Assembly (NCBI GenBank): GCA_030611725.1
Contig: JAUWPG010000005.1
Coordinates: 1 to 37,590 of the forward strand
Direction of reading: 5' to 3'
From: Gammaproteobacteria bacterium
GTDB lineage: Bacteria; Pseudomonadota; Gammaproteobacteria; PS1; Pseudothioglobaceae
Length of the DNA stretch: 37,590 nucleotides
The translations under genes were made by a program, and so were the position numbers. The notes under the pieces were generated by a model. It was not told where the DNA came from, made no database searches, and saw only the letters and a program-made list of their open reading frames with translations. Shown piece by piece: positions 17,168 through 26,604 of this stretch. Each line of letters opens with the position of its first letter. The stretch's first letter is position 1.

Positions 17168-18457
17168 ATGAAAATAAGTAAAAATATAAACAATATTGCA
17201 CTAGCCGCTGGCTTGGTTGTAAGTTTAAGTTCGACTGCATTTGCAGCTGAAACAATCAAAGTTGGTGTACTGCATTCACTATCAGGCACGATGGCTATTA
17301 GTGAAACAACATTGAAAGACACTATGTTAATGTTGATCGAAGATCAAAACAAAAAAGGTGGCGTTTTAGGTAAACAATTAGAAGCTGTTGTTGTAGATCC
17401 AGCATCGAACTGGCCATTATTCGCTGAGAAAGCTCGTGGTCTTATTGAAAACGATAAGGTTGCTGCCATTTTTGGTGCTTGGACTTCTGTATCAAGAAAA
17501 TCAGTATTACCTGTGATTGAAGAATTAAACAGTGTATTTTTCTACCCAGTACAGTATGAAGGTGAAGAATCATCTAAAAATGTTTTCTATACAGGTGCAG
17601 CGCCAAACCAACAGGCAATACCAGCTGTTGATTATCTTATGAATGATGTTGGTGTTAAGCGTTGGGTTTTAGCAGGAACTGATTATGTATATCCACGTAC
17701 AACCAATAAGATTCTTAAGGCGTACTTAGAGGCAAAAGGCGTGTCATCATCTGACATTATGGTTAATTACACTCCATTCGGACATTCAGATTGGCAAACC
17801 ATCGTTTCTGATATTAAGAAATTCGGATCTTCAGGCAAAAAGACTGCTGTAGTTTCAACTATTAATGGTGATGCTAATGTGCCTTTCTATAAAGAGCTGG
17901 GAAACCAAAGTGTTTCTGCATCTGATATTCCAGTGATAGCGTTCTCAGTAGGCGAGGAAGAGTTGTCTGGTTTAGATGCAACTCCATTAGTTGGTCATTT
18001 GGCTGCTTGGAATTACTTTATGAGTGTTGATGTTCCTGAAAATGATACTTTTATTGCTAAATGGAAGGCTTTCATTAAAGACGATAAGCGCGTAACAAAT
18101 GATCCAATGGAAGCACACTATATTGGTTTTAATATGTGGGTTAAGGCTGTTGAGAAAGCCGGCACTGTTGAAGCTAATGCTGTTCAGGATGCTATTATTG
18201 GCGTAACTACACCAAACTTGACAGGTGGTGTGTCTGTTATGTTGCCTAATCATCATATTACTAAGCCAGTATTGATCGGTGAAATTCAAGCCGATGGCCA
18301 GTTTGAAACTGTTTGGTCTACAAATGGTTTAGTTGCTGGTGATGCGTGGTCAGACTTCTTACCTGGATCTAAAGACTTGATTTCAGATTGGAGAAAGCCT
18401 TTAAGTTGTGGTAACTACAACGTTAAAACAGCTGTCTGTTCTGGACAAGATATTTAA
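17168..18457 (+). CDS. urtA: Urea ABC transporter, substrate-binding protein UrtA
   Basis: 429 residues. A signal peptide (KNINNIALAAGLVVSLSSTAFA) is followed by ETIKVGVLHSLSGTMAISETTLKDT, the hallmark start of UrtA/FmdD-type binding proteins in the branched-chain amino acid (type I periplasmic binding) family. AIFGAWTSVSRKSVLPV, NSVFFYPVQYEGEESSKNVFYTGAAPNQQ and DPMEAHYIGFNMW also match this group. It captures urea (or short-chain amides) in the periplasm for UrtBCDE. Compared with the genes behind it, arginine codons are mainly CGT/CGC (4 of 6). A terminator-like hairpin separates it from urtB, consistent with a surplus of binding protein over permease. Confidence 0.95.
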   Translation: MKISKNINNIALAAGLVVSLSSTAFAAETIKVGVLHSLSGTMAISETTLKDTMLMLIEDQNKKGGVLGKQLEAVVVDPASNWPLFAEKARGLIENDKVAAIFGAWTSVSRKSVLPVIEELNSVFFYPVQYEGEESSKNVFYTGAAPNQQAIPAVDYLMNDVGVKRWVLAGTDYVYPRTTNKILKAYLEAKGVSSSDIMVNYTPFGHSDWQTIVSDIKKFGSSGKKTAVVSTINGDANVPFYKELGNQSVSASDIPVIAFSVGEEELSGLDATPLVGHLAAWNYFMSVDVPENDTFIAKWKAFIKDDKRVTNDPMEAHYIGFNMWVKAVEKAGTVEANAVQDAIIGVTTPNLTGGVSVMLPNHHITKPVLIGEIQADGQFETVWSTNGLVAGDAWSDFLPGSKDLISDWRKPLSCGNYNVKTAVCSGQDI

Positions 18458-18472
18458 AGTTTAAAAGTTAAG

Positions 18473-18507
18473 CACCATTCTAGTGTTGCTAGAGTGGTGT
18501 TTTTTTT
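18473..18507 (+). terminator. Intercistronic terminator/attenuator between urtA and urtB
   Basis: CACCATTCTAG (18473-18483) pairs with CTAGAGTGGTG (18489-18499) with one G-T pair, and eight T follow (18500-18507). It sits between urtA and urtB, with 15 bases left before the urtB ATG, so partial termination would lower expression of the permease and urease genes relative to urtA. Confidence 0.88.
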
Positions 18508-18522
18508 ATGAAAGAGTAAAAA

Positions 18523-20124
18523 ATGAAGAAAATCACATACATATTGATTCTAATTACTAGTCTTATTTTTCCATCGTATGGTTATACGAATGAAGAAAAC
18601 TTTCAAGACACACTAAATCAATTATCTACAAAGAAGCTTGCATCAAAACTAATTACTGTTGAAAAAATAATTCAAAGTAAAAATTCGAAGGTGGAGTTCG
18701 TACTCAATTCTCTCTTAAAAGGGAAAATCTATTACATTAAAGATAACAAAAGCGTTATTTTTATTGACAAAAAAAATGGAAAATATACATCTAAAGATCT
18801 AATAACTGGACAGTCTTTAGGCGTGTTATCCAAATACCAAGTTAAAAAAGTTGGAATAAACAACAGGATACGTAAAAAAATTAAAAACGGACTTTCTTTG
18901 TTAAATCTAACACATACAAACAGTTCAACTCGATTGAAAGCCGTTAAGAGTGTATACAATAATATTGATAATAATACATTCAAGACCATACAATCATTAG
19001 TAAAAAATGAGAAAGAGGATGCTGTTAAAGAGGTTATGTATGTAGCCATCAATATCCATAAATTAAGCGATAAAGACCCTTTAGAGCGTATTGAAGCTAT
19101 TAAATATTTAAATGGAAATTTAGAGCCTGTTGTAAAAAATAAGTTAATTAAAATTCAGAAAAATGATAGTAGTAACGACGTAAGGGAATTGGCTGAAAAG
19201 TCCTTGGAGTCAATCGAGTACAGTACCGGCATCTACAAGACGGTAGAAACCCTATTCTTTGGTATTAGCTTCGGATCTGTATTAATTTTAGCAGCCCTTG
19301 GTCTGGCGATTACTTTTGGGGTGATGGGTGTCATTAACATGGCTCATGGAGAGTTGATTATGCTGGGAGCATACACAACGTATGTTGTTCAGCTTTTAAT
19401 GCCTGAGTATATTGGATTGTCTATACTGGTTTCAATTCCAGCCGCATTTATCATCTCTGGGCTTGTTGGAATGTTGATTGAAGTGGGTGTGATTAGGCAT
19501 TTGCATGGCAGGCCACTTGAAACGTTATTGGCCACATTTGGTGTGAGCCTTGTATTACAACAGGTAGTACGCACGGTATTTTCACCTTTAAATAGATCTG
19601 TAGAAACGCCAGAATGGATGTCTGGAGCTTTAGAAATTAATGGCATCCTGTCGTTAACATGGAATCGACTGTATGTCATTATTTTTTGCCTTATCGTGTT
19701 TTTTAGTCTTCTTACTATTTTAAAGAAAACAGCACTGGGGCTTCAGGTTAGAGCTGTCTCGCAAGACAGGAATATGGCTAGAGCTATGGGTATTCGATCT
19801 AATCGAGTTGATGCGCTGACATTTGGATTAGGGTCGGGTATTGCTGGTATTGCTGGTGTTGCGTTGTCTCAAATAACCAATGTTGGCCCAAATTTAGGTC
19901 AAGCATATATTATTGACTCATTTATGGTTGTGGTATTTGGTGGTGTTGGGAATTTATGGGGAACGTTAATTAGTGGATTTGGATTAGGCATTCTTAACAA
20001 GTTTATGGAGCCTTGGGTTGGAGCTGTCCTTGCCAAAGTTCTCATCTTGATATTTATCATCTTATTTATTCAAAAGAAACCTCGAGGACTGATCCCTCAA
20101 AAAGGTAGATCTGCAGGAGATTAG
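18523..20124 (+). CDS. urtB: Urea ABC transporter, permease UrtB
   Basis: 533 residues. A signal peptide (ITYILILITSLIFPSYGYT) and a roughly 215-residue periplasmic region with helical, HEAT-like segments precede a LivH-type permease domain with about 8 membrane helices (from TLFFGISFGSVLILAALGLAITFGVMG onward). The NMAHGELIMLGAYTTYVVQ segment is the standard start of the domain, and VVVFGGVGNLWGTLISG is near its end. The long N-terminal extension is typical of proteobacterial UrtB and distinguishes it from LivH. The extension is very lysine- and asparagine-rich and AT-rich. It pairs with UrtC in the inner membrane. Confidence 0.95.
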   Translation: MKKITYILILITSLIFPSYGYTNEENFQDTLNQLSTKKLASKLITVEKIIQSKNSKVEFVLNSLLKGKIYYIKDNKSVIFIDKKNGKYTSKDLITGQSLGVLSKYQVKKVGINNRIRKKIKNGLSLLNLTHTNSSTRLKAVKSVYNNIDNNTFKTIQSLVKNEKEDAVKEVMYVAINIHKLSDKDPLERIEAIKYLNGNLEPVVKNKLIKIQKNDSSNDVRELAEKSLESIEYSTGIYKTVETLFFGISFGSVLILAALGLAITFGVMGVINMAHGELIMLGAYTTYVVQLLMPEYIGLSILVSIPAAFIISGLVGMLIEVGVIRHLHGRPLETLLATFGVSLVLQQVVRTVFSPLNRSVETPEWMSGALEINGILSLTWNRLYVIIFCLIVFFSLLTILKKTALGLQVRAVSQDRNMARAMGIRSNRVDALTFGLGSGIAGIAGVALSQITNVGPNLGQAYIIDSFMVVVFGGVGNLWGTLISGFGLGILNKFMEPWVGAVLAKVLILIFIILFIQKKPRGLIPQKGRSAGD

Positions 20125-20130
20125 AGAAAT

Positions 20131-21219
20131 ATGTTTTTTTCAAAAATTTTAGATAATGACACTGGTGGAAAAATATTTCTACTGGTATTACTAGCGATTA
20201 CCATATTAATACCAGTGCTTAACATACTGGTTCCAGAAGGTAACTCTCTACATATTTCAACCTACACAGTAACAATTATGGGTAAGTACCTAACTTACGC
20301 ACTTTTGGCTATTGCCGTTGATTTGGTGTGGGGATACTTAGGGGTTCTTAGCCTTGGTCATGGAGCATTCTTTGCATTGGGTGGTTATGCAATGGGCATG
20401 TACCTTATGAGACAAGTTGGAGACAGAGGTGTTTATGGAGACCCTACGCTTCCCGATTTTATGGTTTTTTTAGATTGGAGTGAGTTACCCTGGTTTTGGC
20501 AAGGATTCGATCAATTTTGGTTTGCCATGATCGCAGTTGTAATGGTTCCAGGTATTTTGGCATTTGTATTTGGCTGGTTAGCTTTTAAATCAAGAGTGAC
20601 TGGCGTTTATCTGTCAATCATGACTCAGGCATTGGTTTACGCGCTAATGCTTGCCTTCTTTAGGAATGAGTTAGGATTTGGTGGAAATAATGGTTTAACA
20701 GATTTTAAAGATATTTTGGGATACAGTCTTAAATCAGATTCAACCAGAATGGGGCTGTTTGTTGCATCTTCTATTGCGCTAGCTTCTGGGTACCTAATTA
20801 GTAGATGGATAACAAATTCAAAATTAGGCAGAGTTGCTGTTGCAATTAGAGACTCCGAAAGCAGGGTTAGATTTATTGGCTACAAGGTTGAAAATGTAAA
20901 ATTGTTTATATTCACCTTCTCAGCAATCATGGCTGGTATTGCCGGTGCTTTATACGTACCACAGGTAGGAATTATTAACCCAGGAGAGTTTTCACCAGTC
21001 AACTCAATTGAAATGGTTATTTGGGTAGCTATTGGTGGTCGATATACACTGTATGGCGGTGTAATTGGCGCCATATTAGTTAACTACTCTAAGACATTCT
21101 TAACAAGTGCAATGCCTGAAGTATGGCTATTTGTTTTGGGCGGATTGTTTATCCTAGTAACCATATTCTTACCCAAGGGAATTGCAGGATTGTTTAGTAA
21201 GAAAGGGGGTAAAAAATAA
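20131..21219 (+). CDS. urtC: Urea ABC transporter, permease UrtC
   Basis: 362 residues of the LivM family, with about 9-10 transmembrane helices. YLTYALLAIAVDLVWGYLGVLSLGHGAFFALGGYAMGMYL is the diagnostic N-terminal block. VAIRDSESRVRFIGYKVENVKLFIFTFSA is the cytoplasmic coupling region contacting the ATPases, and INPGEFSPVNSIEMVIWVAIGGRYTLYGGVIGA closes the domain. Residues of the aromatic loop (WSELPWFWQGFDQFWFA) are typical of UrtC. The start is 6 bp after the urtB stop; the stop shares one base with the urtD ATG (TAATG). Confidence 0.95.
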   Translation: MFFSKILDNDTGGKIFLLVLLAITILIPVLNILVPEGNSLHISTYTVTIMGKYLTYALLAIAVDLVWGYLGVLSLGHGAFFALGGYAMGMYLMRQVGDRGVYGDPTLPDFMVFLDWSELPWFWQGFDQFWFAMIAVVMVPGILAFVFGWLAFKSRVTGVYLSIMTQALVYALMLAFFRNELGFGGNNGLTDFKDILGYSLKSDSTRMGLFVASSIALASGYLISRWITNSKLGRVAVAIRDSESRVRFIGYKVENVKLFIFTFSAIMAGIAGALYVPQVGIINPGEFSPVNSIEMVIWVAIGGRYTLYGGVIGAILVNYSKTFLTSAMPEVWLFVLGGLFILVTIFLPKGIAGLFSKKGGKK

Positions 21220-22019
21220 TGAAACATAAGATTAATTCTTTCTTTGATAAATCTGCACCAACCAGAAATGTTGATGTGCATAAGGACGTCATTCTTTATT
21301 TAGAAGACATAACAGTTAGTTTTGATGGATTTAAGGCAATTAACTCCTTAAATCTATACGTTAATAAAAATGAATTACGTTGTATTATTGGCCCTAATGG
21401 TGCCGGAAAAACAACAATGATGGACATCATTACTGGAAAAACTAAACCTGATTACGGTACAGCTTGGTTTGGCCAGAATTTTAATTTACTTACGCATACT
21501 GAGGATGAGATTGCAAGAGCAGGCGTGGGAAGAAAATTTCAAAAGCCTACGGTGTTTGAGAATTTAACAGTGTTTCATAATTTAGAATTGGCAATGGATG
21601 GTGATAAAAGAGTATTCAAGATATTGTTTGCAAAAATGTCATTGAGAGAGAAAGAATCTATTGAGGTGGTTCTAGAAACAATTAACTTATCTTCTCAAAG
21701 GGGCGCTTATGCAGGCTCTCTTTCGCATGGACAGAAACAATGGCTAGAAATTGGAATGCTGCTAATACAAAATGCACAGCTGCTATTGATTGATGAGCCA
21801 GCTGCTGGTATGACACATCAAGAAATAGACAAGACGGCAGACTTATTACAAACCCTTAGAAAGAAGCATACAGTTGTTGTGGTTGAGCATGATATGGATT
21901 TTGTAAGATCTTTAGAAAGTCCAGTAACTGTCCTCCACCAGGGCAGTGTTTTAGCTGAAGGTAATATGGATGAAGTGCAAAACAATCCAAAAGTTGTTGA
22001 GGTGTATTTAGGTGAATAA
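21219..22019 (+). CDS. urtD: Urea ABC transporter, ATPase UrtD
   Basis: 266 residues, LivG-like. It has Walker A GPNGAGKTTMMD, the Q-loop region FQKPTVFENLTVFHNLELA, signature LSHGQKQWLEIGML, Walker B LLLIDEPAAGMT and the switch His in VVVEHDMDFV. The signature SHGQ in place of SGGQ is usual for UrtD. It energises urea import with UrtE. The start codon overlaps the urtC stop by one base and urtE begins 2 bp after the stop. Confidence 0.95.
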   Translation: MKHKINSFFDKSAPTRNVDVHKDVILYLEDITVSFDGFKAINSLNLYVNKNELRCIIGPNGAGKTTMMDIITGKTKPDYGTAWFGQNFNLLTHTEDEIARAGVGRKFQKPTVFENLTVFHNLELAMDGDKRVFKILFAKMSLREKESIEVVLETINLSSQRGAYAGSLSHGQKQWLEIGMLLIQNAQLLLIDEPAAGMTHQEIDKTADLLQTLRKKHTVVVVEHDMDFVRSLESPVTVLHQGSVLAEGNMDEVQNNPKVVEVYLGE

Positions 22020-22021
22020 TA

Positions 22022-22717
22022 ATGATTAAAATTAGTAAATTAAATCAGTTTTACGGGCAAAGCCATACACTTTGGGATTTAGATTTAGATGTTCTAGATG
22101 GTGATTGCATTGCTGTAATGGGAAGGAACGGTGTAGGAAAAACCACACTTGTCGAAACCATCATGGGTTTATTGCCTGTTAAAAGTGGAGAGATTAACTT
22201 CCAGGGAAAAGACATATCGAAAATGGCTTCAGATAAAAGAGCTTCAATTGGAATAGGCTATGTTCCTCAAGGTAGAAGAATTTTTCCATTGTTAACTGTA
22301 GAAGAGAATTTAAGAATTGGCTTGCCAGCAAGGAAAGACAAGTCAAAGAAAATCCCTGAATTTATTTATGAGTTATTTCCAGTATTAAAAGACATGTTGG
22401 AAAGAAAAGGTGGAGACCTTTCTGGAGGCCAGCAGCAGCAATTGGCAATCGGAAGGGCTTTGGTCATTAATCCAAAGTTATTAATTTTAGATGAGCCAAC
22501 TGAAGGCATTCAACCAAATATAATTCTTGAAATATGCGAAATCATAAAAAGACTTAATACAGAACATGGAATGACAGTTATATTGGTAGAGCAAAAGTTG
22601 CCAATCGCGAGAAGAGTTGCGGATAAGTTCGTTATACTCGACAGAGGTGTGAATGTGCACTCTGGTACAATGAATGAGCTCAATAATGACTTAATAAAGA
22701 AATACTTAATTGTATAA
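22022..22717 (+). CDS. urtE: Urea ABC transporter, ATPase UrtE
   Basis: 231 residues, LivF-like. It carries Walker A GRNGVGKTTLVE, GYVPQGRRIFPLLTVEENL (Q-loop and the LivF-specific block), signature LSGGQQQQLAIGRAL, Walker B LLILDEPTEGIQ and the switch region VILVEQKLPIARR. IQPNIILEI is typical for UrtE. It forms the heterodimeric ATPase with UrtD. A 17-bp gap separates it from the next small gene. Confidence 0.95.
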   Translation: MIKISKLNQFYGQSHTLWDLDLDVLDGDCIAVMGRNGVGKTTLVETIMGLLPVKSGEINFQGKDISKMASDKRASIGIGYVPQGRRIFPLLTVEENLRIGLPARKDKSKKIPEFIYELFPVLKDMLERKGGDLSGGQQQQLAIGRALVINPKLLILDEPTEGIQPNIILEICEIIKRLNTEHGMTVILVEQKLPIARRVADKFVILDRGVNVHSGTMNELNNDLIKKYLIV

Positions 22718-22734
22718 AAATAAGGAAATAAATT

Positions 22735-22935
22735 ATGCTTAAATTTATAAAAAAAACAATATTTTCAGCACTGGCTTTAGCCGTCTCAGCACAAGTACTT
22801 GCCCACAGTTCTCCTGAGCATATGGTAGGTGTAATGCACAACGTAACCCCTGCATGGAATTTATTAGATATTGCATTATTGGTGATAATATCAGTTGTTG
22901 TAATACGATATTTTTTTAGAATTTTTAGTAAATAA
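22735..22935 (+). CDS. Small secreted/membrane protein between urtE and ureD (66 aa)
   Basis: An AAGGA-type ribosome binding site precedes the ATG. The N-terminus is a signal peptide (KKTIFSALALAVSAQVLA) with a good cleavage site after VLA at residue 23. The mature protein would begin HSSPEHMVGVMH, three His in twelve residues with His at the very N-terminus, followed by WNLL and one membrane helix (DIALLVIISVVVIRYFF) and a short basic tail. The position inside the urt-ure operon points to a role in urea or nickel handling. The His pattern followed by a helix is faintly like the beginning of HupE/UreJ nickel permeases (signal peptide, then His-rich, then GxxH), but only one helix is present. 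I do not recognise the family with certainty. Confidence 0.75.
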   Translation: MLKFIKKTIFSALALAVSAQVLAHSSPEHMVGVMHNVTPAWNLLDIALLVIISVVVIRYFFRIFSK

Positions 22936-22946
22936 ATAGTACCTAT

Positions 22947-23774
22947 ATGGACTCCTCCTTAAAAGACAGTTGGGTAGCAAAATTAGAGTTAAACTTCTCT
23001 AAAAGCAAGTCAAAAACCTTTCTCTCTAAAAGAAAGCATGTGGGTCCGTTAACAATTCAACGGCCGTTTTACCCTGAGGATGGTGTGTGTCATTTATACT
23101 TATTACACCCTCCTGGTGGTGTTGTTGGTGGAGATCAATTGACACTAGATGTTAAAACTGATATCAACTCTAACGCTTTAATTACCACGCCAGGAGCTAC
23201 TAAAATTTATAGATCTGGGAACGGTAGGCATTCAACAATAAATCAAAATTTTATTATTTCACAAGACAGTTCTTTAGAATGGTTGCCAATGGAAACAATT
23301 ATATTTCCCGGGGCTCAGTCAAAAATTTTTACAAAATTCTCTCTAACTGGCAATGCCAAGATTGCAGCTTGGGAGGTTCAGTGTCTAGGTAGGCCAGCAA
23401 TTGATGAATCTTTTGATTCTGGAAGTTTGAAATTTAATCTTGAATTGTGGAGGGATGGCATTCCAGTTCTTCTTGACAAAATAAAAGTAGATCAATTTAA
23501 TCTAAATAATGTTGTTGGGCTTAGAGGGTATCCGGTTTTTGGTACATTTTTAATTAGCAACGTGAATGAAAGTGTTCTGGCGTTGATTCGTGATGAGCTG
23601 GTATCAAATGAAGAGTACATTTCTGCTGTAACTAGAATTGAAGGTGTTGCTATTATTAGGTGTTTAGGAAATAAAGCACACCTTATTCAAGATTTATTTA
23701 GAAAAATCTGGCAGAAGACTAGACCAATTGTTTTTGACAGAGTGACCGTCTCTCCAAGGATTTGGGCGACGTAA
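22947..23774 (+). CDS. ureD: Urease accessory protein UreD (UreH)
   Basis: 275 residues. UreD is the scaffold that binds apo-urease and recruits UreF and UreG for nickel insertion. Characteristic blocks are GPLTIQRPFYPE, YLLHPPGGVVGGDQLTLDV, TPGATKIYRSG, LEWLPMETIIFPGA and the C-terminal PRIWAT. Length and motifs are normal. It starts 11 bp after the small membrane protein gene, so the latter sits between transport and urease genes in one operon. Confidence 0.95.
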   Translation: MDSSLKDSWVAKLELNFSKSKSKTFLSKRKHVGPLTIQRPFYPEDGVCHLYLLHPPGGVVGGDQLTLDVKTDINSNALITTPGATKIYRSGNGRHSTINQNFIISQDSSLEWLPMETIIFPGAQSKIFTKFSLTGNAKIAAWEVQCLGRPAIDESFDSGSLKFNLELWRDGIPVLLDKIKVDQFNLNNVVGLRGYPVFGTFLISNVNESVLALIRDELVSNEEYISAVTRIEGVAIIRCLGNKAHLIQDLFRKIWQKTRPIVFDRVTVSPRIWAT

Positions 23775-23789
23775 TTAAAGGATGAGAAT

Positions 23790-24443
23790 ATGGACTTAAC
23801 GCCACGTGAAAAGGATAAATTAATAATATTTACTGCAGCGCTATTGGCAAAGCAAAGAAAGGATAGAGGGGTTAAATTAAATTATCCAGAGTCAATAGCT
23901 TTAATTTCTTTTGAGATTATTGAAGGAGCACGTGATGGCAGGAGTGTTGCAGATTTAATGGAGTATGGTAGGAAAATTTTGACAGAAGAAGACGTTATGT
24001 CTGGGATCGCATCAATGATTCCTGATATTCAAGTTGAGGCCACATTTCGAGACGGGACGAAGCTAGTCACCGTTCATGACCCAATCCAGCCTGTTAAAGA
24101 GAGTGAAAGTAGTAATCAGAATACAGGTGATGCATTAATCCCAGGTGAATTATTGATTGATATTGCAGATGAAATAGAGCTTAATTTAAATAGAAAACGT
24201 GTTCGCTTACTGATTGCAAATCATGGAGATAGACCTATACAGGTTGGGTCTCATTATCACTTTTTCGAAACAAATGCAGCGCTATCATTTGAAAGGGAAA
24301 AGGCCAAAGGCTTTAGATTGAATATCCCCTCTGGAACTGCAATTAGGTTTGAGCCTGGTCAAGAAAGAGAAGTTGAATTGGTCGAGTATGAAGGAAAGAA
24401 AGTCGTTTACGGGTTTAATGCTCAAATAATGGGGGAAGTATGA
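23790..24443 (+). CDS. ureAB: Urease gamma-beta fusion (UreA-UreB)
   Basis: 217 residues combining both small urease subunits. Residues 1-100 are UreA (gamma): [60 protein letters not shown] linker (about 100-115, rich in Ser, Glu and Asn) follows, then UreB (beta): [52 protein letters not shown]. Such fusions are known from Helicobacter UreA and some proteobacteria, while many relatives encode the two separately. The fused chain packs with UreC to form the holoenzyme. ATG 16 bp after the ureD stop; the stop overlaps the ureC ATG by 4 bp. Confidence 0.95.
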   Translation: MDLTPREKDKLIIFTAALLAKQRKDRGVKLNYPESIALISFEIIEGARDGRSVADLMEYGRKILTEEDVMSGIASMIPDIQVEATFRDGTKLVTVHDPIQPVKESESSNQNTGDALIPGELLIDIADEIELNLNRKRVRLLIANHGDRPIQVGSHYHFFETNAALSFEREKAKGFRLNIPSGTAIRFEPGQEREVELVEYEGKKVVYGFNAQIMGEV

Positions 24444-26143
24444 GTACTATTTCTAGAAGAGCCTATGCGGAAATGTATGGCCCTACAGTTGGGGATAAGG
24501 TCCGTTTGGGTGATACAGAGCTTTTTATTGAAGTTGAAAAAGACTTAACAACTTATGGCGAGGAAGTAAAATTTGGTGGTGGAAAGGTTATTCGTGATGG
24601 GATGGGACAAAGTCAACTTTGCGATAAAGAAGTTGTCGATGTTGTTATTACAAATGCACTGATCCTAGACCATTGGGGAATTATTAAGGCAGATATTGGC
24701 ATTAAAAATGGAAGAATTTCAGCAATAGGCAAGTCTGGAAATCCTGATATTCAATCGAATGTAGATATAGCCATTGGCGCTGGTACCGATGTTATTGCTG
24801 CAGAAGGTCAAATTGTTACAGCTGGCGGTGTTGATGCGCATATTCACTTTATCTGCCCTCAACAAGTAGAAGAGGCACTCATGTCTGGCATTACAACAAT
24901 GCTGGGCGGTGGCACAGGTCCTTCTGCGGGAACAAATGCAACAACGTGTACTCCAGGAATATGGAACATGCATAGGATGTTAGAGGCAGCTGAAGAGCTA
25001 CCAATGAATTTAGGTTTTATGGGTAAAGGCAATGCAAGCCTTCCTAAACCACTAGAAGAGCAAGTGTTGGCAGGTGCAATGGGTTTAAAGCTTCATGAAG
25101 ATTGGGGAACTACACCGGCAGCCATTGACAATTGTTTGTCGGTTGCTGAAAATTATGACATTCAAGTTGCTATTCACACAGACACTTTAAATGAATCTGG
25201 ATTTGTTGAAGATACTATCGCTGCTATAAATGGAAGAACAATACACACATACCACACAGAAGGTGCTGGAGGAGGTCATGCCCCAGATATTATCAAAGCC
25301 TGTGGATTTAGCAATGTACTACCATCCTCAACAAATCCCACAAGACCATACACAGTTAACACTGTAGATGAGCACCTAGATATGCTAATGGTTTGCCATC
25401 ATTTAGACCCATCTATCGCTGAAGATGTTTCGTTTGCCGAGTCTAGAATTAGAAGAGAGACGATTGCAGCAGAGGATATTTTGCATGATCTTGGTGCTTT
25501 CTCAATGATATCCTCTGACTCTCAGGCCATGGGTAGAGTGGGAGAGGTTATTATCAGGACCTGGCAAACGGCTAATAAAATGAAGATACAGCGTGGTCAA
25601 CTGGAAGGGGAGACTGCTAAAAATGATAATTCCAGGGCTAAAAGATACATTGCTAAATATACAATTAACCCAGCCATCACTCACGGAATATCACACGAAG
25701 TGGGCTCTATAGAGGTCGGTAAATTGGCTGATATTGTATTATGGAAACCTAAATTTTTTGGTGCAAAGCCTGGCGTTATTATTAAAGGTGGAATGATTGT
25801 AGCTGCCCCTATGGGCGATCCAAATGCATCAATTCCAACCCCTCAACCAGTGCATTATAGGACGATGTTTGGCGCTCTTGGGGCGGCTAGACTCAATACC
25901 AGAATGACTTTTTTATCTCAAGCCAGTATTGATGACGGGATTGTTGATAAGCTTAGCCTTAGGTCGTTAATTAGCCCAGTGAAAGCATGTAGATCTGTTA
26001 CCAAATCATCTATGATTCATAACAGTTATCAGCCACATATTGAAGTTGACTCTCAAACATATGAAGTTAAAGCCGATGGTGTTTTATTAACCTGTGAACC
26101 AGCAGAAGAGCTTGCACTTGCACAAAGATATTTTTTATTCTAA
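24440..26143 (+). CDS. ureC: Urease alpha subunit
   Basis: 567 residues, the catalytic subunit that hydrolyses urea to ammonia and carbamate at a di-nickel centre in the cytoplasm. All known ligands are present and fall on the same residue numbers as in Klebsiella UreC: H134 and H136 (DAHIHF), carbamylated K217 (GLKLHEDWG), H246 and H272 ([14 protein letters not shown]), D360 (SSDSQAMGR), plus the flap Cys319-His320 (MVCHHLDPS). There is no sign of inactivation. Arginine codons are AGA or AGG in 19 of 22 cases, in contrast to 5 of 33 in lysS. Confidence 0.98.
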   Translation: MSTISRRAYAEMYGPTVGDKVRLGDTELFIEVEKDLTTYGEEVKFGGGKVIRDGMGQSQLCDKEVVDVVITNALILDHWGIIKADIGIKNGRISAIGKSGNPDIQSNVDIAIGAGTDVIAAEGQIVTAGGVDAHIHFICPQQVEEALMSGITTMLGGGTGPSAGTNATTCTPGIWNMHRMLEAAEELPMNLGFMGKGNASLPKPLEEQVLAGAMGLKLHEDWGTTPAAIDNCLSVAENYDIQVAIHTDTLNESGFVEDTIAAINGRTIHTYHTEGAGGGHAPDIIKACGFSNVLPSSTNPTRPYTVNTVDEHLDMLMVCHHLDPSIAEDVSFAESRIRRETIAAEDILHDLGAFSMISSDSQAMGRVGEVIIRTWQTANKMKIQRGQLEGETAKNDNSRAKRYIAKYTINPAITHGISHEVGSIEVGKLADIVLWKPKFFGAKPGVIIKGGMIVAAPMGDPNASIPTPQPVHYRTMFGALGAARLNTRMTFLSQASIDDGIVDKLSLRSLISPVKACRSVTKSSMIHNSYQPHIEVDSQTYEVKADGVLLTCEPAEELALAQRYFLF

Positions 26144-26145
26144 AT

Positions 26146-26604
26146 ATGAAAGAATTTATTGAAAAAATAACCTCCTCTGCTGAAGTTGATGCAACGATTA
26201 CTTTGACATTGGATCAAAGAGCCAAAAGTCGATTAAAAGCCTTTTTAGATAATGGAGAGGAGGTAGGCTTGTTCATGGACAGAGGGAGTGTTTTAAAGCA
26301 TGATGATCTGATTATGACAAATGATGGGTTTATCGCTCAAGTGATAGCAGCTCAAGAGAGGTTATCTTCCATTTATACGAAAGATGTTTTACTCTTGGCA
26401 AGAGCGTGTTACCACCTTGGAAATCGCCATGTAGAGCTTCAAATTACCAAAAGTAGTGTTCATTATAGGCATGACCATGTTTTGGATGATATGATTAGGA
26501 GTTTTGGATTAAATGTTATTTCAGAGGATCTTCCATTTTCCCCTGAGAGTGGTGCCTACTCTTCGCGCTCCACTAGCTCTCATGCCCATCATCACCAGCA
26601 CTGA
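26146..26604 (+). CDS. ureE: Urease accessory protein UreE (nickel chaperone)
   Basis: 152 residues. The N-terminal peptide-binding domain (TITLTLDQRAKSRLKAFLDNGEEVGLF) is followed by the metal-binding domain with ACYHLGNRHVELQI and HYRHDHVLDDMIRSFG, where the conserved His of the dimer-interface nickel site is in the RHDHVL block. The C-terminal tail HAHHHQH adds a short His-rich nickel-binding stretch, as in Klebsiella but shorter. It begins 2 bp after ureC and overlaps the start of ureF by 23 bp. Confidence 0.95.
   Translation: MKEFIEKITSSAEVDATITLTLDQRAKSRLKAFLDNGEEVGLFMDRGSVLKHDDLIMTNDGFIAQVIAAQERLSSIYTKDVLLLARACYHLGNRHVELQITKSSVHYRHDHVLDDMIRSFGLNVISEDLPFSPESGAYSSRSTSSHAHHHQH

Noticed and set aside
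26513-26581. Upstream start for ureF inside ureE
   Set aside because: The added residues do not resemble UreF and the ATG at 26582 gives the usual length.
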